Positions 47,793-55,749 of a stretch of DNA of 64,000 nt are shown here, piece by piece. The translations under genes and the position numbers were made by a program. Source of the DNA: Candidatus Litorirhabdus singularis (GTDB lineage Bacteria > Pseudomonadota > Gammaproteobacteria > Pseudomonadales > Halieaceae); contig NZ_SHNN01000003.1 in assembly GCF_026262625.1 (NCBI RefSeq), positions 372,001-436,000 of the forward strand, written 5' to 3'. How positions within the stretch are numbered: position 1 is the stretch's first letter; the number at the start of each line of letters is the position of its first letter. The notes under the pieces were generated by a model. That model did not search any database. It saw only the letters and a list, made by a program, of their open reading frames with translations, and was not told the origin of the DNA.

Positions 47793-47810
47793 ATGTGCGG
47801 GGGAAACATT

Positions 47811-49583
47811 GTGCAACTTAACGCGACTCCAACCAGTCACCAACTACCGTTCCGGCCGGCCGACTTTGCCACGCTGACCGAGGCACTGGACTATGCAGCT
47901 CAGGGCGACACCGGCACCAATTTCTATACCGGCCGCGGTAAAATCTACGAAACGATTCCTTACAGCCAGCTGCGCGCAGAAGCGCAGACACTGGCCAGAA
48001 AGCTGCTTGGCTATGGCCTGGAGCAGGGCGATCGCGTGGCATTGGTTGCAGAGACCAGCTCCGACTTTGTCCGCTTCTTTTTCGCCTGCCAATATGCCGG
48101 CCTGATCCCAGTGGCACTGCCTGCCACCATCAAGATGGGCGCTCACGCAGTCTACGTAGCACAGTTACATCGCCTGCTGGAAGCAAGCTCCGCGGTGGTT
48201 GCTGTCGCAACTGAGGGCTACCTGCCCTTCCTCAAGGAAGCCGCTGAGGAACTGGATACAAAAATGGTTGATTTGCCAGAGGCATTCCACGCCCTGCCCG
48301 AATCTGATCAGCCGCTGCCTACGATACAGGCAGAGGATATCTCTTACATTCAATACACTTCTGGCAGCACGCGTTTTCCACGCGGCGTTGTCATCAAGCA
48401 TCACACCATCATGGCCAACCTGAGCGGTATTATTCAACACGGCCTTGATATTACCGCCGCAGATCGTCTGGTGTCCTGGCTGCCGTTTTATCATGACATG
48501 GGCCTCGTCGGTTTTGTACTGACACCGGTCGCCGGTCAGCTTTCCGTCGACTATCTGGATACCCGCGAATTTGCAGTACGTCCGCGCCAATGGCTGAACC
48601 TGATGACGCAGACCAAAGCCACCATCTCTTTCGCGCCCTCTTTCGGCTATGACCTGTGTGCACGCCGTGTTCGCGAGAAAGACGTTGCCAGCTACGATCT
48701 CAGTAACTGGCGCGTTGCGGGCATTGGTGCTGAAATGATCCGGCCAGAAACGCTGGATCACTTTGCCGAACTGCTAGCACCTGCGGGCTTTGATCCCAAA
48801 GCCTTCACCGCCTGCTATGGCATGGCAGAGTGCACCCTGGGCGTCAGCTTCTCACCGTTGGATGAGTCCTACACCACACACTACATCGACAGCGACCAAC
48901 TCGCTGACCTCCACAAAGTAGTGATCATGGAACCCGATGATGTAGATTGTCGTGGCCGACATTTTGTCAATTGCGGTAAACCTTTGCCTTGTTATGAGGT
49001 AGAAATTCGCGATGAAGATGGCAACTGCCTGGAAGACTGGCGCAGCGGCGTGATCTATGTACGTGGCCCTAGCGTAATGTCGGGTTACTACAACTTACCC
49101 GAAGAATCCGCCGAAGCTCTGTGTGAAGATAACTGGTTGAATACCGGCGACATTGGCTATCGGGTCGACGGCACTCTCACCATTACCGGGCGCAAGAAAG
49201 ACCTTATTATTATCCACGGTCGCAATATCTGGCCACAGGATTTAGAGCATATTGCAGAAACCCAACCCGAAGTACGGGTCGGTGACGCGGTGGCCTTCTC
49301 AGCTCCCGACGCGGGCGGCGATGAACTCTGCGTACTCGTGGTCCAATGCCGCGAGACTGACGCCAATAATCGCCTCAACCTGGTAAAACGCCTGACCGCA
49401 CTGGTGCGCATGGAGCTGGGTCTCGACTGCTATGTCGAGCTGGTACCCAACCGCTCACTGCCCAAGACCTCCTCGGGCAAGCTGTCACGGGCCAAGGCGC
49501 GACTGGACTTCATTGCCGAGCACGACGAAGAGCGTCTGACTGCGGTAGCCGAAGAAGTCCGGGTAAGGATTGCCTCCGCTTAA
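47811..49583 (+). CDS. Fatty acyl-AMP ligase / acyl-ACP synthetase
   Basis: A 590-residue adenylate-forming enzyme of the fatty acyl-AMP ligase type, which activates a fatty acid and probably loads it onto the locus ACP for use by the serine palmitoyltransferase. The phosphate loop is YTSGSTRFPRG (about residues 182-192); ACYGMAECTLGVSFSP, LNTGDIGYRVDGTLTITGRKKD and the C-terminal catalytic lysine in KTSSGKLSRAKAR are all present. The GTG at 47811 is chosen because GGGGGA lies 6 bases upstream; an ATG at 47793 has no ribosome site. It is the first gene of the last plus-strand operon of the block. Confidence 0.88.
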   Translation: MQLNATPTSHQLPFRPADFATLTEALDYAAQGDTGTNFYTGRGKIYETIPYSQLRAEAQTLARKLLGYGLEQGDRVALVAETSSDFVRFFFACQYAGLIPVALPATIKMGAHAVYVAQLHRLLEASSAVVAVATEGYLPFLKEAAEELDTKMVDLPEAFHALPESDQPLPTIQAEDISYIQYTSGSTRFPRGVVIKHHTIMANLSGIIQHGLDITAADRLVSWLPFYHDMGLVGFVLTPVAGQLSVDYLDTREFAVRPRQWLNLMTQTKATISFAPSFGYDLCARRVREKDVASYDLSNWRVAGIGAEMIRPETLDHFAELLAPAGFDPKAFTACYGMAECTLGVSFSPLDESYTTHYIDSDQLADLHKVVIMEPDDVDCRGRHFVNCGKPLPCYEVEIRDEDGNCLEDWRSGVIYVRGPSVMSGYYNLPEESAEALCEDNWLNTGDIGYRVDGTLTITGRKKDLIIIHGRNIWPQDLEHIAETQPEVRVGDAVAFSAPDAGGDELCVLVVQCRETDANNRLNLVKRLTALVRMELGLDCYVELVPNRSLPKTSSGKLSRAKARLDFIAEHDEERLTAVAEEVRVRIASA

Positions 49584-49594
49584 GGAGTAGTCCC

Positions 49595-50509
49595 CTGATC
49601 ATCGCGGTTACAGGTGCTACCGGTTTTATCGGAGCGGCGATATGCGCCGCACTGATTGAGGCTGGTTTCGATGTGCGCGCACTGGTGCGCAGTCCAGAGC
49701 GAGCCGAGCAACTGTTGCCTGCCGCCGTTAACATAATCCAGGGCGACCTTGATAGTACTGCCAGACTGAATGAATTGGTCACTGACTGTGACTGCGTTAT
49801 TCATTGCGCAGGATCGGTGCGCGGGGCTTCGCAGGCCGCCTTCGACCGTACCAATGTAACCGGAACTCAGCACGTAGTAGAAGCTATACAGCGCATGGCT
49901 ACACCAGCTCGCTTGCTATTGCTATCCTCATTGGCGGCGCGCGAGCCCGGCCTATCATGGTATGCAGCCAGCAAACATCGGGGTGAGATGCTGGTTGCCA
50001 ACGCTGACCCCGCCCTGCAATGGGTGGGGCTGCGACCGCCGCCTGTATATGGCCCGGGTGATAAGGAAATGCTACCGATATTCAAGCTCATGTCGCGCGG
50101 GCTGGCACCAGTACCGGGCAACCCGGGCAACCGTATCTCACTGGTGCATGTCGACGACGTAGTCCAGGTCATCGTCGGTCTGTTGGAGCTTGCAAACTGG
50201 CCTGGACGCAGTTATACCCTGTGTGACGGTCGCGAAACCGGCTACGACTGGGACGAACTGAGCACTATTGCAGCTAAAGTATGGCAGCGAAAGGTAAGGA
50301 TATGGCGCATTCCGACATGGGCTGCAGACCGTGTGGCGGGGTTTAATCTGTATCTGGCACGCCGCTTTGGCTACGCACCCATGCTCACGCCAGCCAAGTT
50401 GCGTGAGTTGCGGCACCCGGACTGGGTGGTCGACAACAAAGAGCTGACCGCGCTACTGGGCTGGCAACCACGGGTCGATCTCGAACAGGGGATAACACGG
50501 CTATGGTAA
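49595..50509 (+). CDS. cerR: NAD(P)-dependent dehydrogenase, ceramide-reductase-like, non-ATG start
   Basis: A 304-residue extended short-chain dehydrogenase of the NAD-dependent epimerase family. The Rossmann motif VTGATGFIGAA (residues 5-15) and the catalytic pair Tyr123 and Lys127 (WYAASK) are intact. No ATG, GTG or TTG precedes the Rossmann motif in frame; AAGGAG lies 7 bases before a CTG at 49595, so CTG (or the following ATC) appears to be the start. Beginning at the first ATG (49673) would delete the NAD site. In Caulobacter a related enzyme, CerR, reduces the keto group after N-acylation; gene order next to the acyl-AMP ligase is shared. Confidence 0.78.
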   Translation: MIIAVTGATGFIGAAICAALIEAGFDVRALVRSPERAEQLLPAAVNIIQGDLDSTARLNELVTDCDCVIHCAGSVRGASQAAFDRTNVTGTQHVVEAIQRMATPARLLLLSSLAAREPGLSWYAASKHRGEMLVANADPALQWVGLRPPPVYGPGDKEMLPIFKLMSRGLAPVPGNPGNRISLVHVDDVVQVIVGLLELANWPGRSYTLCDGRETGYDWDELSTIAAKVWQRKVRIWRIPTWAADRVAGFNLYLARRFGYAPMLTPAKLRELRHPDWVVDNKELTALLGWQPRVDLEQGITRLW

Positions 50510-50559
50510 GCGAGCGGTTAATGGCAAGGACATTTGCAGCTGAAACTGCGGATGTAATC

Positions 50560-50584
50560 GGCAGCTCGAGATGAACGAGCCGCC
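50560..50584 (+). other. Intergenic hairpin between cerR-like and acyltransferase genes
   Basis: GGC-A-GCTCG and CGAGC-C-GCC can pair around a 7-base loop. No T-run follows, so it is more likely an mRNA stability or attenuation element than a terminator. Confidence 0.3.
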
Positions 50585-50607
50585 CAAGCAAATGAAAGGA
50601 AACCACC

Positions 50608-51600
50608 GTGGCTGAATACATCCTCGGCAATTCACTCAGTAAAGCCGCCAGCAAGCACAAGTTCTTGCGGGCCCTGCTGTGGCGCCTGGATTTCGCAGTG
50701 GTTTGGCTTTTAATCAACCTGTTCGCCCTATTGCCGACAGATACCGCGTCCAATCTTGGTGAGCGCCTCGGGCGCTTTATTGGGCCGCGTCTGCGCCGTA
50801 AAACTGAGCTGTACAGAGAGAATCTTGCGATCGCTTTTCCGGAACAGACTCCGGCGGAACGAGAGGCACTGCTGGTGCGCTCGTGGGGCCGCGCCGGTCG
50901 CGTGCTAGCTGAATACCCGCACTTCAACCGCATTGCCGCCAGCAAGGATCGTGAACGCTTACATATTCGTATTCTGCAAGACACACCCACCTACAGCGAC
51001 GAGCACGCTGCGGCAGTTATTGTCACCGCGCATCACAGCAATTGGGAGATGGTTGGCTCTGCCATGGGGCGACTCGGCATCCCCAACAGCACCCTCTACA
51101 GCCCACCCACCAATCCGCTGCTGGACCGCATGCTACTCGCCTCCAGAATGAAACTGAACTGCGAACTGGTGCCCCGTGATAAAGCCGCCCGCAGCCTGGT
51201 GAAAGCCCTGGCACGCGGACGCAGTGCGGGCATGGTGATGGACCGACGTATTGACGGCGGTCATCCGATTCCATTTTTTGGCCGCCCCAAGCCCTCTACC
51301 CTGCTGCCGGCCAAGCTGGCCCTGAAGAATGGTATTGACTTGATACCGGCGCGGGTAGAGCGCCGTCAGGGCGCCGAGTTTGAAATAATCTTTTACCCGC
51401 CAATAACTGCACGTAACCCGGAGGCCAGCGAGGACGACCGTGCCGTTGACATGGTCACCCAGGTCCATGAACTGTTTGAGGAATGGATTCGCGCGGAGCC
51501 CGCAGACTGGTTCTGCAGCAAGCGAATTTGGCCTAAAATGAACGCGCAGGACGGGTATAATGCGCCAACAGCAACCGAGGCACGCTCCAATGTCCAGTAA
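50608..51600 (+). CDS. LpxL/HtrB-family lipid acyltransferase (1)
   Basis: A 330-residue member of the lysophospholipid acyltransferase superfamily, lipid A biosynthesis type. It has an N-terminal membrane anchor (about residues 28-44), RENLAIAFPEQ, the catalytic H(X4)E motif in TAHHSNWEMVG (His142, Glu147), and MDRRIDGGHPIPFFGRP. The GTG start has AAAGGA 7 bases upstream. LpxL homologues add secondary acyl chains to lipid A. Placement in the sphingolipid operon suggests O-acylation of the sphingolipid, although lipid A cannot be excluded. Confidence 0.82.
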   Translation: MAEYILGNSLSKAASKHKFLRALLWRLDFAVVWLLINLFALLPTDTASNLGERLGRFIGPRLRRKTELYRENLAIAFPEQTPAEREALLVRSWGRAGRVLAEYPHFNRIAASKDRERLHIRILQDTPTYSDEHAAAVIVTAHHSNWEMVGSAMGRLGIPNSTLYSPPTNPLLDRMLLASRMKLNCELVPRDKAARSLVKALARGRSAGMVMDRRIDGGHPIPFFGRPKPSTLLPAKLALKNGIDLIPARVERRQGAEFEIIFYPPITARNPEASEDDRAVDMVTQVHELFEEWIRAEPADWFCSKRIWPKMNAQDGYNAPTATEARSNVQ

Positions 51601-52201
51601 AACCGAACATCAATCTATCAGGCTGTTTGAAAACAAGTTTCTCGAAAGCCTGACCCATGTCCACCCCCTGATTCCCTTGCTCCTGTGGGCGCCAATCGCC
51701 AGCTACCTGCTGTGGCGCAGCGTTGCGGTGCATGAATTGCCAGCAGCAGGGCTGCTACTGACCGCTGTTGCGGGAATTCTGGTGTGGACCCTGACCGAGT
51801 ATGTGCTGCATCGCTTTGCCTTCCATTTTCCTGCCAAGAGCAAGTTTGGCAAATGGCTGGTATTTCTGTTCCACGGTAATCACCACGATGACCCCAAAGA
51901 CAAGACACGTCTGGTGATGCCGCCCAGCGGCTCTATCCCCATCATGATCGCCCTGTATTTCCTGTTCTCGCTGTTTGTGCCGGCGCCATGGATAGAGCCG
52001 TTTTGCGCGTTTTTCATGATTGGGTATCTGATTTACGATTACATTCATTACGCTACTCATCATTTCCCGATGAAAAACCCGGTGGCGAAATACATCAAAC
52101 ACTACCATCTCAAACACCATTTCTCCGGCGAAAAAGGGCGCTACGGCGTCAGTTCACCGCTGTGGGATAAGGTGTTTGGCAGCGCAGGCAGCGGTAACTA
52201 A
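51590..52201 (+). CDS. Fatty-acid 2-hydroxylase-like (sterol desaturase superfamily)
   Basis: A 203-residue membrane di-iron oxygenase. The histidine clusters are complete: HRFAFH (74-79), HGNHHDD (95-101), HYATHH (153-158) and HYHLKHH (171-177), between four hydrophobic helices. The pattern with HGNHHDDPKD and LKHHF matches fatty-acid 2-hydroxylases (FA2H/Scs7), which hydroxylate the N-acyl chain of ceramide in eukaryotes. The ATG at 51590 lies 9 bases after GAGG; an ATG at 51560 with AGGA 8 bases upstream is equally possible. It overlaps the acyltransferase gene end. 2-Hydroxy-ceramide is the expected product. Confidence 0.82.
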   Translation: MSSKTEHQSIRLFENKFLESLTHVHPLIPLLLWAPIASYLLWRSVAVHELPAAGLLLTAVAGILVWTLTEYVLHRFAFHFPAKSKFGKWLVFLFHGNHHDDPKDKTRLVMPPSGSIPIMIALYFLFSLFVPAPWIEPFCAFFMIGYLIYDYIHYATHHFPMKNPVAKYIKHYHLKHHFSGEKGRYGVSSPLWDKVFGSAGSGN

Positions 52202-52210
52202 GACAGCGCT

Positions 52211-53146
52211 GTGCCTCGCTACTATGTCATCCCCAAGCAACTCGCCGATGCTGCACCCGCGCTGGGACGCTTGGCACAGTGGCTGGAAGCCGTTGGCATC
52301 AGCTTCGCCTTCTGGATACTGAAACGCTTATCACCTGAGCGCGGTTCACGCATCGCCGCCGCCGTTTTCCGAAAACTGGGGCCGCGCACCGGCAAAGCCA
52401 AAAGCGTTCGCCGCAATATGCGCGTGGTATTTCCCGACCATAATGATGAACAAATAGAAGATCTCTGCCAACAGGTCTTCGGGCAACTGGGCATGGCCAC
52501 GGTAGAACTGGTCAAGATGCGACAGCTATGGGCCGAGCGTGAGCAGCGCATGGAATTTGTAATAGCACCGCAGGCGCTGGCCCACCTGCAGGCACAACGG
52601 CCCACCGTCTTTGTCACTGCGCACGTCGGTGCATGGCAGTTGACCAACCTGATATCACTGCATCAGGATCTAACCATCACCACAGTGTATGCGGCGGAAA
52701 CCAACCCGACGTTACATGATCTGTTTCTGGATCTGCGCGAGGCTTTTGGGGTTAAGTTACTGCCCACTGAAGACGGTGTGCGCCCGCTTATGCGCGAATT
52801 GAATGCAGGCAATAGTATCGGACTGGCAATGGACAATCGCCTCGATAGCGGCAGCCCCATACCATTTTTTGGCGTCGATGCGCTGACCAACACCACCGCA
52901 GCCAGGCTAGCACTAGGCAACGCGCAGGCAGCCCTGATACCCATTAGGGCTGAACGGCTAGAGCCCGGGTATTTCCGTGTTAACGTCTACGACCCCATCA
53001 TCAGCTCTGATCCCAACGCCAGCAAAGCCAATCAGACGCTGGATATGACGCGCCAGATCAACCAGCACTTTGAAAGCTGGATACGCGAGACCCCCGAGCA
53101 ATGGATGTGCCTGAAACGGCGTTGGCCCAAGCCTGGAAAACCATGA
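52211..53146 (+). CDS. LpxL-family acyltransferase paralogue with H(X4)Q motif (2)
   Basis: A 311-residue second LpxL/HtrB-like protein starting with GTG, ten bases after the hydroxylase gene. It shares RRNMRVVFPDHN, AMDNRLDSGSPIPFFGVDAL and the C-terminal QINQHFESWIRETPEQWMCLKRRWP with the family. The catalytic dyad is changed: TAHVGAWQLTN has His138 but Gln143 where Asp or Glu is expected. It may be inactive, act as a partner of the first acyltransferase, or use another acid. It is the last gene of the block and converges on zapE. Confidence 0.8.
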   Translation: MPRYYVIPKQLADAAPALGRLAQWLEAVGISFAFWILKRLSPERGSRIAAAVFRKLGPRTGKAKSVRRNMRVVFPDHNDEQIEDLCQQVFGQLGMATVELVKMRQLWAEREQRMEFVIAPQALAHLQAQRPTVFVTAHVGAWQLTNLISLHQDLTITTVYAAETNPTLHDLFLDLREAFGVKLLPTEDGVRPLMRELNAGNSIGLAMDNRLDSGSPIPFFGVDALTNTTAARLALGNAQAALIPIRAERLEPGYFRVNVYDPIISSDPNASKANQTLDMTRQINQHFESWIRETPEQWMCLKRRWPKPGKP

Positions 53147-53161
53147 GAACCTGCCGAGCTA

Positions 53162-54271
53162 CTAGGGACGGTGGGAGCGAGCCAGATAATCGTGGCTTTG
53201 CATTTCCTGCAAGCGACTGACCGTACGCTGAAACTCAAACTCAAGGCGACCACCGGTATACAGCTCTAGTAACGGTACCTCGGCCGATATAATGAGCTTG
53301 ACGTTGCGGTCATAAAACTCATCCACCAGATTCACAAAGCGTCGCGCCTGATCATCGCTGGTGCGGCCCATCTGCGGTACGTTACCCAGCAACACCGCAT
53401 GATAAATGCGTGCCAGCTCAATGTAATCATTTTGGCTGCGAGGGCCATCACAAAGCTCAGTAAATTCGAACCACACAACATCGTCAAAGGCCCAACGCGA
53501 GCTGAGATAGCGGCCATTAATTTCCAACCTTTCCCATTGATAGCCAGTCTCAGGAACCAGGTCGTCAAAGCTCTGTTTGAGGCTAATTTCGGCTTCCGCA
53601 TCCAACGGCCAATGATAAAGCTCAGCCTTCTCCAGCACGCGCAACCGGTAATCTATGCCACCATCAACGTTCAACACGCGGGTATGCTGCTTCACCAGGG
53701 CAATGGCTGGCAGGAAACGCTGACGCTGTAGCCCATTTTGGTAAAGCAGATCTGGGGCGATATTAGATGTCGCAACCAGAGTGACGCCGCGCTCAAACAG
53801 GGCCTCCATCAGTCCACCGAGAATCATGGCATCGGTGATATCAGAGACAAAAAATTCGTCAAAGCACAACACTCTGGCCTCGCGAGCCAGCCGGTCGGCA
53901 ACGGTCAGCAGGGGGTTAACGGTGCCCTCTAACTGCGTCAATTCATTATGCACACGCTGCATAAAGCGATGAAAGTGAATGCGCAACTTACGCTCAAATG
54001 GGAGGCAATCGTAGAAAGTATCGACGAGATAGGTTTTGCCACGACCAACACCCCCCCACATATACAATCCCGGTACCGGCGCCTGCGCCTCCTCTGGCCT
54101 GATGCGGCGCCACCAGCGCCCGAGTGCTCCGCCTTCAGAGCGCTCTGACTCAGCCGCTACCAGGCCCTGGTAAACTGCTTCCAGCGCCTGCACCGCTTGT
54201 AGTTGCGCGGCATCCTCGACGAATCCATCGCGCTCCAGGTCTTGCCGATAGCGCTCAAGCGGAGTACTCAT
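53162..54271 (-). CDS. zapE: Cell division ATPase ZapE (AFG1 family)
   Basis: ZapE is an AFG1/LACE1-family P-loop ATPase that associates with the Z ring under stress in E. coli. The 369-residue product starts MSTPLERYRQDLERDGF at an ATG at 54271 (a longer frame to 54367 adds 32 unrelated residues) and has Walker A LYMWGGVGRGKTYL, Walker B VLCFDEFFVSDITDA and the RWAFDDVVWFEF segment. In E. coli and Pseudomonas it lies near rplM; here the sphingolipid block separates them. Confidence 0.95.
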   Translation of the reverse strand: MSTPLERYRQDLERDGFVEDAAQLQAVQALEAVYQGLVAAESERSEGGALGRWWRRIRPEEAQAPVPGLYMWGGVGRGKTYLVDTFYDCLPFERKLRIHFHRFMQRVHNELTQLEGTVNPLLTVADRLAREARVLCFDEFFVSDITDAMILGGLMEALFERGVTLVATSNIAPDLLYQNGLQRQRFLPAIALVKQHTRVLNVDGGIDYRLRVLEKAELYHWPLDAEAEISLKQSFDDLVPETGYQWERLEINGRYLSSRWAFDDVVWFEFTELCDGPRSQNDYIELARIYHAVLLGNVPQMGRTSDDQARRFVNLVDEFYDRNVKLIISAEVPLLELYTGGRLEFEFQRTVSRLQEMQSHDYLARSHRP

Positions 54272-54421
54272 ATCAGGTCTGCAAATTGCTCCAGTGGAGG
54301 GGACGCACACTTTAACCAGCGCGCGTTTAGTTGGCAACGTTGTGCCGCGACCATACCGCAGCTGCATCTATCGGGGTATAATCCACACCACCATCTCAGA
54401 GCCGTTAACGGGGAAACCTCA

Positions 54422-54919
54422 GTGTACAGTGACAACACCCTTATTCTCGCCATTATTATCGCCCTCCTGTTAGGGCTGGGCGTCGGTGCCTTTGTTAGCC
54501 GCCGCCTGTCGCCTGACACTAAGCGTCAGCGCGAATTGGAGCGCAATCTGGAGCGTGCGCTTGAGCAACAGCGCAACTATCAGCTTGAAGTCTCCGAGCA
54601 CTTTGCCGATACGGGCAAACTACTGGGTACGTTGGCGCAGAGCTATCGCAACGTCCACAACCACTTGGCGGAGGGCGCCGATCGACTGACAGGTGCCGAA
54701 CAGGGCCCGCAGCTAACACCGCTGCCAGATTTTTCAATCGACAATCAGACCGCTACTCCTGTTACCGAGGCCTCCCAACCACCTCTGGACTATGCACCCA
54801 AGATATCGCCGCACGAGCCAGGCATGCTCAACGAAGAATTTGGACTGGACAAAATCGAGCCCGAGCCTATTCCAGAGCCGGTGATAGACACCCAACCCAT
54901 AGCAGCGGCAAAACTCTAA
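54422..54919 (+). CDS. zapG: ZapG/YhcB-family (DUF1043) division protein
   Basis: A 165-residue inner-membrane protein of the YhcB/ZapG family linked to cell division and envelope growth. It has an N-terminal membrane helix (ILAIIIALLLGLGVGAFVS, about residues 8-26), a long coiled coil (RELERNLERALEQQRNYQLEVSEHF region) with the HFADTGKLLGTLAQSYRNVHNHL block typical of the family, and an acidic Pro-rich tail. Start is GTG at 54422 with GGGGA 7 bases upstream. It is divergent from zapE, as in E. coli. Confidence 0.92.
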   Translation: MYSDNTLILAIIIALLLGLGVGAFVSRRLSPDTKRQRELERNLERALEQQRNYQLEVSEHFADTGKLLGTLAQSYRNVHNHLAEGADRLTGAEQGPQLTPLPDFSIDNQTATPVTEASQPPLDYAPKISPHEPGMLNEEFGLDKIEPEPIPEPVIDTQPIAAAKL

Positions 54920-54926
54920 ATCTGCT

Positions 54927-55688
54927 TCAAACCGGGTTGGGAATATCGATAAACTCGTGGTTAAGTCCCAGCTCCACCTGCAGTTTCTCTCCCAGCGCGC
55001 GCACTCCGCCGCGTTCGGTTGCATGATGTCCGGCGGCAATAAAGTGAATACCCTCCTCCCGCGCGATATGCACAGTTTGCTCTGATACCTCCCCGGTGAT
55101 AAACACTTCCGCACCCGCGGCAACAGCCTGATCGATATAACTCTGGGCGCCACCAGTGCACCAGGCTACGCGTTGTACCTGTGCCTTCGGATCACCGATA
55201 TGTAAAGGTACCTGGCCTAGCTGCTGCTCTAATCGCTGCAGCAACTCAGCCAGCGACAGTGGCTTGGAAAAATGACCATAATTACCAACCCCCTGAGGGT
55301 CAGTCGGGTCAAGCAGCCCCTCTTCAGTGATATCCAACAACCGCGCCAGCATCGCATTATTGCCAAACTCGGGATGGGCATCCAACGGCAGGTGGTAAGC
55401 CAACAGACTGACATCCGCGCGCAATAGCGCCGCGATTCGCCGCTTTAGCATACCCGTCAGGACTGGACTATCACCCTTCCAGAACACGCCATGGTGCACC
55501 AGTATCGCATCCGCACCGCTGTCGATCGCGGCATCCAGCAAGGCCTGGCAGGCGGTCACACCTGACACCACTTTACCGACACTGGCTGTGCCTTCCACTT
55601 GCAATCCGTTGGGGCAATAATCCGCAAAGAGCGCCGGACGCAACCACTGCTCCAGCGTGGCAACCATGTCTTTCAGTGGTACTGTCAT
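54927..55688 (-). CDS. Nif3-like dinuclear metal centre protein (YbgI family)
   Basis: A 253-residue member of the Nif3/YbgI family, hexameric proteins with a two-metal site and a suggested role as GTP cyclohydrolase-like or hydrolase enzymes; the function is not settled. Metal-binding blocks are ILVHHGVFWKGD, LLAYHLPLDAHPEFGN and the C-terminal FIAAGHHATERGGV with the HH and E residues. The ATG at 55688 has AGGA 7 bases upstream. It lies between zapG and degS, as in Pseudomonas-type order. Confidence 0.93.
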   Translation of the reverse strand: MTVPLKDMVATLEQWLRPALFADYCPNGLQVEGTASVGKVVSGVTACQALLDAAIDSGADAILVHHGVFWKGDSPVLTGMLKRRIAALLRADVSLLAYHLPLDAHPEFGNNAMLARLLDITEEGLLDPTDPQGVGNYGHFSKPLSLAELLQRLEQQLGQVPLHIGDPKAQVQRVAWCTGGAQSYIDQAVAAGAEVFITGEVSEQTVHIAREEGIHFIAAGHHATERGGVRALGEKLQVELGLNHEFIDIPNPV

Positions 55689-55749
55689 GTAACATTCCTC
55701 GACCAAATTATCCGTTCATAATAACGCCAACAGCACAGGAGTCATTCGC

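Larger units (their letters stand above)
47333..47810. other. Long divergent control region of the sphingolipid locus
   Basis: About 480 bases between the ceramide-synthase and acyl-AMP ligase genes. It holds a minus-strand promoter (47376-47404), a plus-strand extended -10 (TGCTAATAT, 47620-47628) and a hairpin next to the ligase ribosome site. A 61-codon frame inside has no ribosome site and no recognisable features, so I do not call it a gene. AT content is higher than in the neighbouring genes. Confidence 0.6.
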
